From Takakia lepidozioides (lineage: Eukaryota; Streptophyta; Takakiopsida; Takakiales; Takakiaceae), in contig CM060731.1 in the NCBI GenBank assembly GCA_030704615.1, positions 76,984,756 through 77,048,755 on the forward strand: DNA of 64,000 nt, read 5' to 3'. Positions 22,271 to 35,204 of the stretch are shown in pieces; the stretch's first letter is position 1; each line of letters opens with the position of its first letter. A program made the translations under genes and the position numbers. A model generated the notes under the pieces. The model saw nothing but the letters and a program-made list of their open reading frames with translations, did no database searches and had not been told where the DNA came from.

Positions 22271-23714
22271 CTGAAAGCATTGGAGAGCAAAGAAAGGAAA
22301 CCTGTATACTTTATACCCGAAAGGAAAGCAAGGAAAAGTAAAACAGAAAGGGGGAAAATCCTTCCATCCCCTCTTTAAGAAAAAACAAACAAAAATGAAA
22401 AATCGCTATCATCGACAGGTGTCGAATGGATGAAAAGGACACTACATGACGGATGGATGAAAACGGATGGGCTGAGGGGAGGACGTGGCTGGAGGACGAG
22501 AAGCGATGGCGGAAGGAGAAGACACGGCGACCACAGAGAGCGGTGTCCTGTCAGCGATCACCCGCTGCCCGTTGCGATGGCGATCACTAGCTCGCAATGG
22601 CTCATTCATCATCATCTTGGCCTCTTTGCCAGTTTTCATATATAGGCCCGTGGTTGCAACGATCTGGCTTCATCGCACCTCGAATTTGCCGCTGCAACTG
22701 TGGTGCAGTTCGATCTGTGCTCCGAAATTTGGAGTCTGGTGCGTGTTTTTGCTTCATTGTGGGAGTCTTTGTGTGGAAGAATGTGTGCGATGGCGGGAAG
22801 GGTGTTGTTTTTGTGTAAAAGGCTTGCGGGATTGTTGGAAGGATTCAGGATTGTAACCTACTCAATACATTGAGGTCCTTGCAGAGATTGGCTTTATAAA
22901 GCTGAAAACGTACCTACATTATCTTTCTAGCTTCGTTACGTTCATCACGTACTTAGGAAATAGGGAGCACCTGATGATTATTCATCATACCGTTGCAATG
23001 TCGAACTACGCAGTTGTGAGGCAGCTGGTTTGCACGCAAGGACTTGTGTGTCTTGCATTTACAACATTCAAATCATAACGACTGTTAATGCGCTGGAAAT
23101 ATCGAGTCGACGCCGAAATTGTAGATTCCGTGTAGCAATTCGCCTGGCTCCCGCAATAATTCGAATAGGTGTGACTAATCACAAATGTGGCAGGCCTAAT
23201 TACATGTACTTGCGTATTTTGCTCTCGAATGACTTGGAATGAGCTCCTACTTTGGGGGAGTCGAATTGGAATTTGTTTTCGGCCCGACTAGAGGAAGAAG
23301 GACCGACTGCAATTGGTTAGCATCGCACTTGCTTTTTGTGCAATTGCGAGCAGCCGACCAATCTAGCTTCACAGGATAAGAGGGAATGAAGGATTAATCT
23401 CCTAAGGGGGCAGGCTATATTGGGACAAGCGGACTTCAGGAGCATAGTCACGTAGGTTGATTCGATAATAAGATTTAGAGCTGATTCTTACCTCTCGCTT
23501 CTAATAATGCACAGAAGCTAGATCGGTTCTTGCGTTTGTAAACAAAAAAATGTTACACCCTGGGAGTTACTTTTACCTGTCAGGGCATCATTAAGAATAT
23601 GATTGGATCACTTCTGCTCAAGGCTCATCTCATCCTGTTGTGACAGAGTTTCCAAGGAGATCTGAAAACCGATTCTATCATTTTCACCATCAACGCTTGC
23701 AACAGAGGAGGAGG
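22271..23714. other. Upstream region of the A/B-barrel gene
   Basis: Open frames at 22430-22856 resemble no known protein and overlap each other on both strands. The rest is non-coding and may contain the promoter and 5' leader of the gene that starts at 23715. Confidence 0.4.
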
Positions 23715-26700
23715 ATGGCTACCATTGCAGCTCCTGCAGGCCAAGATTCCTCTAAGAATGGGGCCTTTCCTGAGAGGTCCACAAGGTATACTTAATGCGC
23801 AGACTTTCCTTTTTGAGTATACCAGTGGAGTACAAGTAAGTTGACTGGTGGACTCTGGTTGAGAGGATTAAGAAGATACGATCAGAAAATTCAGAGCTAT
23901 CAATTGGGATAATCCTGTAATAGTGTTCACAGAAATTTTTGCAGAAGTAGAATGTTCTGAAAGGTTTTTTTCACCCAATCACACCATTTTGTTGACATTT
24001 TGACAAAGTTCTCCAATCTCAGTTTTTCTTATCTGGACGATGTTCAATAGCAGTGCCCCACTGAAAAACTTGTATGTTGTTTCAGTAGCTTTGCTTCTTA
24101 TTGTAATAAACATAGGAGAAAGAATAGTCTGAAACTCAGAAGCACCAATCATGACTATGGCTACCAGGTGCCGTTACTTGGACAGTGGAATTCTGCGGAA
24201 TCCATTTTTCCATTGGAATCCAGCAAACATTGTATTAGAGAATGGAACACAAGGCACATGCCATGATGATCTCGTGTCCAAGCCAAAATTCTGTCTACAC
24301 CCAGTATCAGTGAATATCAAACACCCAAGCTGCAGGTTGAGTTCCAGTACTGGAAGGTCATCTACAATACTTGTTGGTAAGAACAACCCTGTGTCTAACT
24401 GGCGGTAGCAGATCTATTTTTGGCTGAAACTGTCTCATTGGCGAGCGAAAAGGAGTGGGGGATGCAGGAAGGTGGTGGAGCATGTTGTGCTGTTTCAAAT
24501 GAAGGATGACTTGACAGAGGAGCAAGAGAAAGACATGCTAGACCATCTCTACTCTCTGCAATATCAGCTCAAAGGCATTATTGCCATCTCATTAGGTGCA
24601 ATATAAAGTCACTGGGCACCATGAATTTAGCTTCGTTTCTGTGTTGGATCATTTGTGATGTGGTTTGTATATTTGAATTATCTTCTGCTGTTTTTAGTCT
24701 GTACTTGCCATGACCAAGCATATAATAGTCCCCAGTAGTGATTGTCTTTGAAAAGGAGTGAGGGGTGGTACTCTCTAAGAGGTGCTAGGTGGCGAGGGGG
24801 GCAGGCAGAGTGCTAGGAAGGGCTCCTGAAGGTGTGACCCATGCACTTTTTGAACGATTTTCATCAAAGGAGTTGCTTGAACAGTACATGCAGCATCCGA
24901 CTCGCTGGAAAGTTGCTAATGAGCTTATTATTCCTTACTACAGTGTAAGCTTCTCTATCTTCTAGGCTCTGGACTGGGAGGGAGGTGGGTGGTAACAATC
25001 TGATGGGAAAAATGTTCCCAATTTATTGGAAATTTTGGGCAAAGTTTCACTGGTGTTATCTTCTGGGCCTGAGCCATTTCTTATGTTAGGCCTGTCCCCT
25101 TTCATGTCGGACCCAGAAGTTATACCCATCAAGATTCCATTGTTACGACACTGCAAAACAGACAACTGAGATCTGCTGCTTCTTGAAGAGGACTGCAGCT
25201 TTTGATGTTTTAGTCCAATCATCATTAGGGCAAGCTGCAGTGTCGTGGACCATGATTGCTTAGGCGAGAGCTTGGCAAATTTTATCTCAAAGAATCACTT
25301 GGTTTGGTGGGAGGTCGATTACAGGAATACTACTGAGCATTAGGTTGATGAATCAGGTACACGAGGTCAGGTTGGGAGGCTTACAAAATGCAGGGATGGG
25401 CTGGATGTGCAGGGATTGATAATGGTTGACTTTGAGGCCGAGGTCGAAGATGACATTGAACAGCTATTTAGGCGTGGTGATGTAAGTGTCAATTCTGAAG
25501 TTGTAGCCTTAGAATTTCCCATGCTTCACTGTTTCAAGGATCCAGTTGCTTGGCCAGAATCATGGTGGTCAGAGGTGTGTGAAAGCAAGGATTAGCTGAT
25601 GAAGTTTGAAGAGTGACAGGGGTTTCAACAAGGGATTGAGCATTTGGTGCTCTTAAAGTTGAAAGAAGGTGCCAGCGAAGCAGCGGTCAATAGAATGTTA
25701 CAGGCCTTCAATGGACTATCTCAGGAGCTGGGCTCTTCAATCCTTGTCCAACTCACCACAGGTGAAGTTCCCACCTCCCAGGCTTTTTTTTGGCTGCAAG
25801 AGTTTGATCTTGTACGCTTGAAGTCATCGTACATCTGAACCTGCTTACTTGGAAATAAGAAGGATTTCTAATTCCTGGCAAATGGTTCATTCGGGTTCCT
25901 GCACATAGCCTTAGGGGCCTTCAGTGTGTGGTAATATTTGCAAAGCCTACATAACCATTTTGATCGTTTTACAGCCAGCCAGGGTAGGGGAGCACCTTGG
26001 GGTTTAGTGAGATGCAGGGGGTGGGGGGGAAGCTGGGCTTAGGTTTTCCAATGTTAACATAAATGATGGGACACCCTTTTGAATTCTGGTGATGTGGTGT
26101 ACTGAGGGAGGCGAGTCGCTTCCCAAATGTCACTGGTTGATGATTCAGGATACTGGTTCAAGTACTGATTTGGTAGAGTTTGGGCTGTCTTGCAGGGACT
26201 AATTTTTCTCGTCTAAACAGAGGCTATACACATGGTGTTGTCGCCCGCCTACCTTCAGGTTTGTTTTGGGTTAAGTTCTCCACTGTTTTAGTTCCTCCAG
26301 GAAGCCTCCAGGCTTCCTGGAGGCATCATAAAAGAGTAGTGTCTTGAAAGTTCTGATTTTCATTTTCAGGTCTTGTTTCCTTTGCTTTTGTACCTCTCCC
26401 CCTCTCTTCTCCGTTTATTCTGTGGTGAAGGAAACAAGTAAAGAAGCAATACTTGTTTGCGGTAGTTGAAGTTAAGTTGCTTTGGATTGTTGATCCGTTG
26501 CCATTGCCTTGGTGTACTCCTGTTAGTAAGGTGAGTACATTCGGCAAGCTTAGAACACAAAATTATCTTGTGCTAGGGACATGTCAAGTGTCTATGCTAC
26601 ATTAGCCATATCTTCAGGCGTCTGCACATCCTTGTGTTTGCAAGGCTCGAGATATTCAAATTACAGCTCCATGCTCACTGTTATGGGTATGATGTTGGTT

Positions 26701-27313
26701 GATTGCAGAAGAGGCATTGGATGCGTTCAGCAAGCATCCTGCTTATGTCAAGGTGAGGTCAACTTTCTTTGGTATGCTCATTCATTGTCCTCCAGGGAAA
26801 CATGCAAGGTAATGCCTTTCAAGTCTGTTTCTAAGAATGTGAAGGCTGTAGAAGTTTTCGTTGCATCCAAGCTTTTACGAGATAGTTCCATGGTTAGGGC
26901 ATTCTGAGCAAATGACTGCTGGTCATGGATTGGAATCCAAATTGTGGGCTAAGAGTAGGTTACTAGGTAGTGCACTGAGCTTTACCTTACCAATTTGTAT
27001 ACATAAGGGCTTCTGAGGCAATAAACATCCTGGAGGGAAAAGGTCTTGCCTACTCTGTGTCACTGTTGAATAGCCTCGGGATATTAGCCCTGATGGTCAT
27101 GCTCCTCTCTCTTGTTGCTATCTGGAAGGAGATGGTTTTGAAGCAACTGCCCTAGCATACAATTTTCATGAATATTGAAATACCTTCCTCAATTTTTTTA
27201 AGCTTTTGTTTTCATGTTGGATGCAGGTGTTCACAGAGAATGTGCTGCCAATCAGTGCAGGAATTCTGTCGGCTGATTATTACATTAACCCAGTGGGTAC
27301 AACTGCTCTGTAA
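23715..27313 (+). CDS. Stress-response dimeric A/B-barrel (Dabb) protein, two domains
   Basis: Eight exons keep frame throughout: 23715-23785, 24468-24595, 24817-24944, 25413-25481, 25620-25761, 26196-26258, 26709-26752 and 27227-27313 (TAA). The product is 243 aa with no internal stop and all GT-AG introns. The first Dabb domain is about residues 25-110 (VVEHVVLFQMKDDLTEEQ, then VTHALFERFSSKELLEQY and HP). A linker, VDFEAEVEDDIEQLFRRGD, is typical of the plant two-domain proteins (Arabidopsis UP3/DABB1 type). The second Dabb domain is about 137-230 (IEHLVLLKLKEGAS, YTHGVVARL, EEALDAFSKHPAYVK). The fold forms a ferredoxin-like dimer; plant members are salt- or stress-related, but their chemistry is not settled. 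The start is the first ATG of the frame. The N-terminus is short and lacks an obvious transit peptide, so an upstream exon is possible. Confidence 0.9.
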
Positions 27314-27879
27314 ATGGAGCCAAGCAAAGGAAAGAAACCACAGTAGTGTCAGGTAGAAAGAGTCTTTCCATTGGAGGATACATCAGAAATTTGTACAAGA
27401 GTTCCAATATGTTATGTTTTAGTTGTTGCAATCATTGATTGAGGCCGATGATGTTATTCATTCTTATTCTACTATAATGCATACTTAGGCCTGGGCCACA
27501 GCACATTCCAGACAAGGAATGGAGCACTTTTTGGGAATAATAATGTGAAATGGATGACGTATTGGCAAATGCTGCAAAAGCATTCCACTGATCCTGAACT
27601 ACGTGTAAGGTAAACATTGTCCTCCTTTTGTCTTCCATCTTGTAAATGCTGGTAGATGTTCTTGCTCAGGTTAGACAGTTAGATTCTCATGTGTTGATCA
27701 CCCAAGTTTCATGACTACACAATTAGAGAGCAGCAATCGGTGGTAAGGAATGAACGAGAAGGGTGTGAATCGTTTTTAATGACAGTCTCTATCTGCGAAC
27801 TAGCTGCACACGCATATCAAGTATGAATCTCGGAAGTATTATTGCATGTACATACATATGTGCCACTGAAATCTCCATT
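27314..27879. other. 3' flank, no gene recognised
   Basis: 3' untranslated or intergenic sequence after the A/B-barrel gene. No domain seen. Confidence 0.4.
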
Positions 27880-28600
27880 ACCCTCTTGAGGATAGGTCTG
27901 GACTGCTACAACGTGGGAGAAGTGCACATTCTCAGCTTCACTGTCTGGTCCACGAGGGATGATGAGGCCCAACCGGACAGGTATATGACCAGCGGGAACC
28001 ACTATTGCGCTAGTGTGCGATTCGTCCTCATCGATGTTCACTGTAGGTGGCTTGTCAACTGTCCATCCTTCCTTCGAGGTTGATGTGAACGTAAGATATT
28101 ATCAGATTTCCTAACAGGTTGGAGGTATGCGCGAGGACAATCTCTGTTGCAGGTATATGGCTATTGGGAACGAACATGTTGTCAACTGCATAGGGGATGG
28201 TCGGACGTTGTTGGACCAAGTCCACGCACCTCTCGATTTTTGCACTATACTGATGTCGAAACGTCGAAACGCTGGTCGACAAGGCCAGGTCAATAGCAAT
28301 ATACCTGTATCAGAGATTGTCCTCATGCATACCTTTAACATGACAGGAAAGCTGATGATATCTTGCGTGCACATCTACTTCGAAGGATGTGTGCATATCG
28401 CACACTGTGATGCAGGTATACTGCTATTGACCTCGCCTCCTTCGAGAATGCACATGTTGTCTCTGACAGGGCTGCTCGCGATTTCGGTATGGCCGGCTTC
28501 GCAGTTGGACGTTGTTGGACCAAGTCCACTTGCCGCTGGATTTCTGCACTATACTGATGTCGAAACGCTGGTTGACAATCCCACACAGAATCCTGATCGT
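27880..28600. repeat. Patchwork of direct and inverted repeats
   Basis: 28202-28266 recurs directly at 28506-28568 (GACGTTGTTGGACCAAGTCC and GCACTATACTGATGTCGAAAC). 28085-28160 recurs inverted at 28292-28372 (AATAGC[AC]ATATACCTG, CAGAGATTGTCCTC). Another inverted pair is 28288-28311 and 28420-28440. Both strands have overlapping short open frames, which follows from the repeats. Probably a rearranged transposon. Confidence 0.6.
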
Positions 28601-30254
28601 CATTGTAAAAGCGATCCTCTGTATCCATTGCACATTCTCATGATGGTGAAGAGCTTGGTGAGCTAGCGTGTCCTCCATTTCCTCCTTCCTAATAAGGTGG
28701 TCAAGTACGTATAGCTCTCTAGAAACCGTTCCTCATCAAGACCGGGCTACAGCCATTGGAAGGTATAAAACTGCTCTTCATAGTTCGTTGTTATTGTTAG
28801 ATTTCTGAACTGTCAGGTACGTTATTACTGGACATCTCTATACTTGTCCAATCTTCCTGGTCCTGCTCCATCTGTACGTTATTAATCATAGATAGGTGTC
28901 TCTATACTTATCCCAATCTTTCTACTGGCCCTGATCCATCTGAGTAATTATTGGACATCTCTAGCTAGATGTACATGTCAAATCTTTGTGGTCCTCTTAT
29001 TCTTTATCTAGAACTACTCTTGATGCCTAATCCTCTTTTGACACCAAAGTCTTGCATCTGAGCTCTCCTATCCCTTCTTGAACACGGTTAATGAAAAGCA
29101 TACGTCCCGCAGTGCAGGTGTAGAATGTCGGCCAAATCATCGGAACTCAACCTTACGAGCACGATCATAAGGACTACCATTGGAGGACCACTGGTTAGAT
29201 CGCAACCAGTTTATCATCTCATCATCAGCTCCCCGTCGAACATGATCCCTCGCATGATCCATCTACCGGGGACGAGTGAGTCGTATACGTAAGATTCTTC
29301 AATGCCTGAGTAGAATCTGTTTTAGAGTGTTTACATTAATTGCATTTCACAATAGCGACCGCGGGTTGTAGTAACACTGGGCATCAGTAGTCTTCTTGTT
29401 AACATCTGCAGCCTTCCTGCCAATAGCTTTGACACAACACGCGAGCTCCGAATTCTCCCTGTCCAGAAGCGTTTCTCAATTAGAGACGCAAACTTCACCT
29501 CAAGCTTGGAGAGGGCTGTGATCATGCGCCATGACTTGACTTAGCAGGAATAAGGAGGGAAGGTCACTAATTAGTAATTAAACACCAGGCGCTGTGGTCT
29601 ATCGGGGGTGTATCCTTAGGCTTGAGCAGCATTTCTTAGAACGGCTCTCAAGGGGCCGAGATGCAGAACTTCGTCTCTTCATCTCTTCTGGTTCACCAAA
29701 TGTTACGCACACTGTCCCGAGGGTGATGCACAACATCACACACCAACACTTTGCAATGTCTCTCGGAAAATCCTTATTTTATTTCGCTCCTTAGTGGAAA
29801 GGAAGAGATCTAGATACTCAATAGTTCCATCTTACACCCTCCGAGGAGGAAGAAAACAAACTTGTACGAGGCAGGACATGAACCTATCTTTATTTGACTC
29901 ACTCGCTATTAAACGCTGTTTTCTTTTCCCTAGTCTTTTTTGGGCGTTACCGCATGCACTTTGTTTCTGTCCACGGTTTGCCATGCCGGAAATCAACAAT
30001 CTATCTGAGGATATATATAAACAAGTACACCACAACACAGCTCTCCATATAAACCTTAACTACAACGTTGAACAGTGCAACATAATTCGCAGAGCTCTGA
30101 AATACAACAAAAGCGTTACAATAGTCATTTTCTTGTACAAAGTCTTACACTCCGATCCTTCGGAAAAAGAGTAAACTGACATCACTCAAGATACTGGCCA
30201 GGCAGGGGATCCACTAAGTGCTGCTACACTAGACTATGAAGTAAGGGCTCTGTT
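28601..30254. other. Intergenic with a short tandem repeat
   Basis: 28817-29000 holds three diverged copies of a roughly 60-bp unit (TTATTGGACATCTCTA and CCAATCTT...CTGGTCC...CCATCTG). A minus-strand frame at 29331-29525 looks weakly coiled-coil-like across a frameshift but is too short to assign. Confidence 0.4.
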
Positions 30255-31643
30255 TCAGTAAATGGCAGGAGGAGGGGGATAAGAATAGACTGGGGTGGTT
30301 GGGATGGGAATGTATGGAGGGGGGTTCGCGGTAACTGGGGGGATAAAACCGGGCACTGTGCCAGGAAAAGCAGGGGGAGGGATGAAGGCGAAAGGGTCGA
30401 ATGGGGGCGGTGGGGTGCCGAAGATCCCAGCGATGATGGGGCCCAACCCAGGGATTTGTAAGAGAGCACGCCCCCTCAGCAGTTTGTCTCCTTCGACAGT
30501 CTCAGAGATGGACTGTGCTTGCTGTGCAGACTCACTGTCGAGAACTGGGGCTTCCATAGTGTTCTGGACTAGACCCTTGGACGATTTTTTGCAGGAAGCG
30601 TGTGCAGTTCTGGGCCGGAAGCTCAGGAATCCCACACTGTATACATGCTGCTTTCCAAGCTTCGCCTTGAGGGTGAGTGGAGTGCTGGGGCTCCCATAGC
30701 CAGAGTTTGTTGGAATGTTACACCTGGGATGGAGTGGGCTGTTCACCAGGGTGGCCTTACACAATCCCAAATCATTTGACTGCCCGAAAATGGTCGAGGG
30801 GAGTTCGACCCTGAAAGACCCGTGCTCATCGGTGACACCCCCCACCCGTGCAATCACAGCACCATTGTTTGACTTGCACTCAACTTCCACAGCGGCACCT
30901 GTTCAAGTCAGGCCAACAGCATGAATGTTAGATTAAATCAACGCCAAAGAGACTGTTGAGCAGTATTCTAAGATGACATGGAAAGTACAGCTCCAACCCT
31001 GGAGTGACTTGCGAAGAAAAGCTGCAGTTTTGGAGAGAGCTCATTACCAGGAGCCACAACAACTTCTACGACTCCCTCGAAAATATTCGTGGAGGTGACG
31101 CTTCAAGATAGTAGAGTTAACTCGATAAATACATGCAGATTCTCGAAGCATTATCGGTCGGGTGATAGAGGACATAGACAAATCCAGCATGAAACCACAC
31201 CTACCGGGATAACTATGCACTTTTAGAAGATCAGACAGGTGGTTCGCGTTTTCATCACCGACACAGGTGTGACAAAGAGGAGACGGGTGTGCACACAACC
31301 GACGCCAGGGCGTGCGTCAGAAGAAGAAAAGCCGAAGAGGAAGAACCCACATTTAGAGGACGGGACCGTCGAAATACTAGCTGTGATACTTTGCGGGAGA
31401 GATCAGTTGATAGAGAAAACAAGAGTTTCGAGCAATACCCGGAAGAAGTGCACTGTTCTTGGTGAACTGTCGGTCCAGGCAACGATCGCAGAATGCAGTA
31501 CCCACTACCGCCACTGAGGCCCCATCCGAGCTCCCAACATCCTTTTGCAGCCCCGAGTCCGCAATCACAGGTAGAGAGAGGTGGGCGATGCATGCAATGA
31601 GCACCAACAGCCCCATGCACACCATAGCTGAGCCTGAAGCCAT
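30255..31643 (-). CDS. Ole e 1-domain, proline-rich cell-wall protein
   Basis: Two exons, 31643-31439 and 30898-30255, meet in frame across a GT-AG intron to give 282 aa. Residues 1-28 form a signal peptide (MASGSAMVCMGLLVLIACIA start). Residues about 45-165 match the pollen Ole e 1/extensin-like domain: VVGTAFCDRCL, VEVECKS, VTDEHGSFRVELP, LGLCKATLVNSP and the late Cys in HPRCNIP. From about 235 to the end the chain is Pro-rich with PPPPFDPF, IPPPAFPG and YSYPPPP motifs. Such proteins are secreted to the wall and are thought to bind or link wall polymers. The six Ole e 1 cysteines appear present. The plus-strand frames over this locus are GC-rich shadows. Confidence 0.9.
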
Positions 31644-31971
31644 CTTCAGCCAGCAGCGCGCTCACCTCAGATACTTGCAGGACTGCTTGCTCCCTCTTCT
31701 ATGGAACGCGGGCATTTATGTCAGGGCTTTGGGCGGGACATTTTCTCTTTACTACGAGGGTCGTGCATGGCTGGAAGCCATAAGTAGACTGACAGGAGCT
31801 GGATCACTGCGGCGACTAATTTGAGACTGCACACCAAACACATCCCTTCCCCTCACCATCCTTCCCGAGTTCCGACCTACAGAACCCATAAACACTTAAG
31901 AGACCCTGCATAGTGGACTGCAGGTTATGTGAAGGATGGCTCTGGCTAGGTTATTTTTCCTCTTTCTCCTC

Positions 31972-32042
31972 TTGTAGGCTCTGTAAATTCACTGGACGTT
32001 AAAGAATCTCTATCTCTATCTCTCTCTATCTATCTCTCCTGT
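31972..32042 (+). mobile_element. 3' end of a dispersed retroelement with microsatellite tail
   Basis: CTCTGTAAATTCACTGGACG and TTAAAGAA are followed by a (TCTCTA)n-type tail. The same sequence occurs inverted at 38709-38756 with a TTTATC-type tail. A shared terminal sequence running into a variable short repeat is typical of LINE or SINE 3' ends. Confidence 0.55.
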
Positions 32043-33465
32043 GAGTAACAGGACTCTGTTACAGTGTTGTGGGGGTTAGATAGATTTTTGCTTACCCTCC
32101 TGGCAAGGGTAAATTATTATATCTCCACTGTTAATCCTATGGGGAAAGGTATACCTATGAAATTTTGGTGATCTATTTATCCTTCAAGAGCGTTAAATGA
32201 ATAATTATTATTTTATCCTACTCTTCATAGTGTTAGCGCACCTCCATACTAATTAGATTCCATAAAGAGACATCCCCAAAATAGAGCATCCATTCATGCC
32301 TTTCCTTTTTCCCATGAAGTCAGGTACTGGAAAGTGATGGCTCTGGTTAAAGGTCGCAATGTGAGTTATGAGGATAGAAGATAGTATATACGAGCAAATG
32401 AACAAATGAACACCGGATGGAGAACTTCAATGAAGAATCAATTTGGTCACAACAACCCATAGTGTCATTTTGTGAGGTTCAAGTTGTCATTGACACTTTA
32501 CATTTATATCTTGCGCAATAAAACACCGATACTAGTGGTTGTGGTGTGGTGTTTAGCAATCAGAATGAAGTGATCTTAGGCATTCTACTTGTTGACAAAC
32601 TGACATTTTTACATATTTTCAACTTACTCAATGAATGAATGTTATCTTTCATCGGCATGACCTGGTTTACTGTGCCTCTTGTAAATGTTAACTTATGAAA
32701 ATTCGCCCTGCTTTCCAGTTATCCCTTACTATCTGTTAAGAAATTCATACTCTAGAGGCCTAACATTAAAGCAGTGTCGACTATACGAGGTAGTCTGCTG
32801 AGGATAATAAACCTCTACTGATAACTAACATGTCTGACAGTTGATCAGTAGTTCAGATGCCAATAATGAGAGTGTCTGTCCCAACACCCATATTCTGAAT
32901 CCATCCCTATCTTTTATGCAGGATTTTCAATGTCTTTGGTAAGAACTATATAAGAACTGGAAAGCCCTACAAATGTTACGCAACTTGGTTGAAGATAGTG
33001 TTCTACATATATACTCTACCAAATTTTAACTGTACAGGGATGTTGACTCCGAATGCAGGCCACCTATTGAACGGCCTCCCTTGAGGCTGCCCCTGCACAC
33101 TGTACACCCGCCATGAACTGTGATATTACAATTACATGCTCAGACTTGGTCCCTGCAGCTATCAAAGGCTCTATTCCACTTGTGTGTACTGGCCATGTGT
33201 GGCTGTGATTTTTTCGTAACTGTTGATCTCTCCATCTTGCTGTTTTGGTCAGACCTCAGTCAGTTTGGATCTTAAGTGAGCTATTAAACCCTGATCCTAA
33301 AAACTCTAACAGCATATTTGATTTGGGAATTCTAAGAAAGAATAACCTCTTTTGCAGGTACTGGCCCTTGTCAGGGGATTGTTTCTCGCACAAGTCTCTG
33401 TTTCTCTCAATTTTATGCCCCATAACAAATGCTTCAAGTGATGACATATTGGGGTTTTGGTGCAG
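32043..33465. other. No gene recognised
   Basis: AT-rich non-coding sequence. If the LRR gene downstream is complete, its first exons should lie here, but I could not find a convincing N-terminus. Confidence 0.4.
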
Positions 33466-35204
33466 TTGCGGAGGTTGGGGCTAGCAGGCAATGTACTGCA
33501 GGAGCTGCCCGCGAGTATAGGCAAGCTGCAGCAGCTGGAGGGTCTTTGGGTCCATGGCAACATCCTTCACGTTCCGCCAGTCAAAGGTTTGTTTCGCAGG
33601 ACAAAATGGCTTCCCCATCTCTTTGGGACCTGGATGATCCACAAGGTTTGCAAGGCGAAATCGCATAAAGCTCATAGCCTGCTCATGCAAGTGGAAATAG
33701 ATATTGCAAATTGCTTCCTCTCTAGGACTCTGGTTTTCAGGTCTACTTTTTTGAGAAGATGTGTTGGCATGGGTAGTACAGAGAGCTACGGCAGTTGCGC
33801 ATGCTGGCACTTGCAGGGAACAAGCTCTCTACCCTTCCAGAGTCCCTGACTGAACTCAGTAACCTTCAGGTGTGCAATCAAGGTTGGCCATGTTTCCTCG
33901 CCTTCGGTTAGAAAAGGTGAGTGGTCTCCAAGTTAGCTTCTGACAGATGCTAAATACTTTTCCTTCATGTGTGAAGATAGTTCGTTGAGGCTACAGGGGA
34001 GTTGCTGTGTTGGTCTTCAGAGTTTGAAGTGCCATATACTATCCTTCAATGTGGAGTACTGTGGCTTACAAAAACCCAGTGGGTCATGTGCATCCCAGAT
34101 TCTTTCAGTTGCTGGAAACCATCTCAAATCCCAGCTTGTAAGCATCTACAGTCTTCAACCTCAGTAGTCAAGATCTCCTGCAGTTTTCAACATTGCTACC
34201 CCTCCCAACGTTACCCATGTAATTAAACATTAGCTGTCCTCATGTGTTTTGATACCAAACCTTTTGACCCTTTTGAACCCGTTATTACTGGAGCAGATCA
34301 ACTTCAGCAGCACGAGCAACCAGTGGGATATCGAAAATATAGAAGGGAATATAGGAGGCCCCAAGGTGTCTTTAGATTAGAAGTGTTGTCAAATCCTCTT
34401 TTGAATACACATCAGTGCAGTGATTTGGCTTTGGCCACAAAGATGAACATATACTGGAGTTCCAGCTTCCATGGCAGGAAAACCACTAGGCTACATTCCA
34501 TTTCATTTGAATTCTGGGTGGTCCTGGAAATCATCAATTATGTACATTCTTTCATTTGCCATACATGTATGTTTGTGTCTTAAGCATTAGTGCTTAATTA
34601 GCAAAACATTGCCTTTGATGCAGGTGTTGGAAGTTTGAAGGCACTGAAAGTGCTGGCTGTGTATGGAAATTGCTTAAAATGGGTTCCTGAAAGTTTGGGT
34701 CGACTTTCATCCCTTCAAGACCTGTGGCTTCAGGCAGGCATTGCCCCACTGCACTTGCTGCTGTATTCAATGACAGAAGAGACATCCTCTATGCTTATAT
34801 CTTGTTTATCATATTCTCAAAAAATGATTCTATGATTTGCAAACTTCTCTGAGCTAGAAACCAATATCAAGTGTTATTGCAGGGCAATAGTCTGGAGGTT
34901 TTGCCTGTTGATTTGGGTGGATTGAGCTCCTTGCAGCAATTGTCTGTAGTGGATAATCTTCAGTTTTGCCTTACTCCATTGGGGAGCTTCCAGCTCTTGA
35001 AACACTTTGGTTGTAAGTCCCCTTCTCTTTGGGTCCTCTCACTGGCGTTTGTGATTGTTGTCTTCACAAAAAAATTATGGCATTGCACGTAATTGACCTG
35101 TGGTAGGCTGGGATGGCTCAGGTATGGAAACAGGTTAATTAGAGTTCCAAGGAGCCTGGAAAATTTGAAGAAGCTTGCATATGTATGGCTGGAGGTGGGC
35201 TGCT
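33466..35204 (+). pseudogene. SHOC2/PIRL-like leucine-rich-repeat gene, partial or decaying
   Basis: LRR-coding exons are seen at 33466-33586, 33784-33869, 34624-34733, 34883-35012 and about 35107-35194. Each encodes about one to one and a half repeats of the cytosolic type (LxxLxLxxNxLxxLPxxIxxL): LRRLGLAGNVLQELPASIG, MLALAGNKLSTLPESL, VLAVYGNCLKWVPESLG and NSLEVLPVDLGGL. The first two exons join in frame, but the third does not follow the second without an extra exon. The fourth and fifth do not join in frame. The third has a GC donor. No start, no N-terminus and no clear C-terminus were found. It could be a real gene whose other exons I missed, or a relic. Plant relatives are intracellular Ras-group LRR scaffold proteins. 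Confidence 0.5.

Noticed and set aside
22430-22856. Overlapping plus and minus open frames of 65-123 codons
   Set aside because: GC-rich shadow frames without domain, and each strand excludes the other; likely leader or promoter sequence.
24150-24408. QVPLLGQWNSAESIFPLES-like reading, possible starch-binding domain exon of the A/B-barrel gene
   Set aside because: The frame meets stops and lies in an intron that splices cleanly around it; the 243-aa protein is complete without it.
29331-29525. Minus-strand coiled-coil-like frame
   Set aside because: The pattern holds only if a frameshift is allowed and it is about 60 residues long; no family could be named.
30295-30699. Plus-strand glycine-rich frame of 134 codons
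   Set aside because: Antisense of the proline-rich tail of the Ole e 1 gene.
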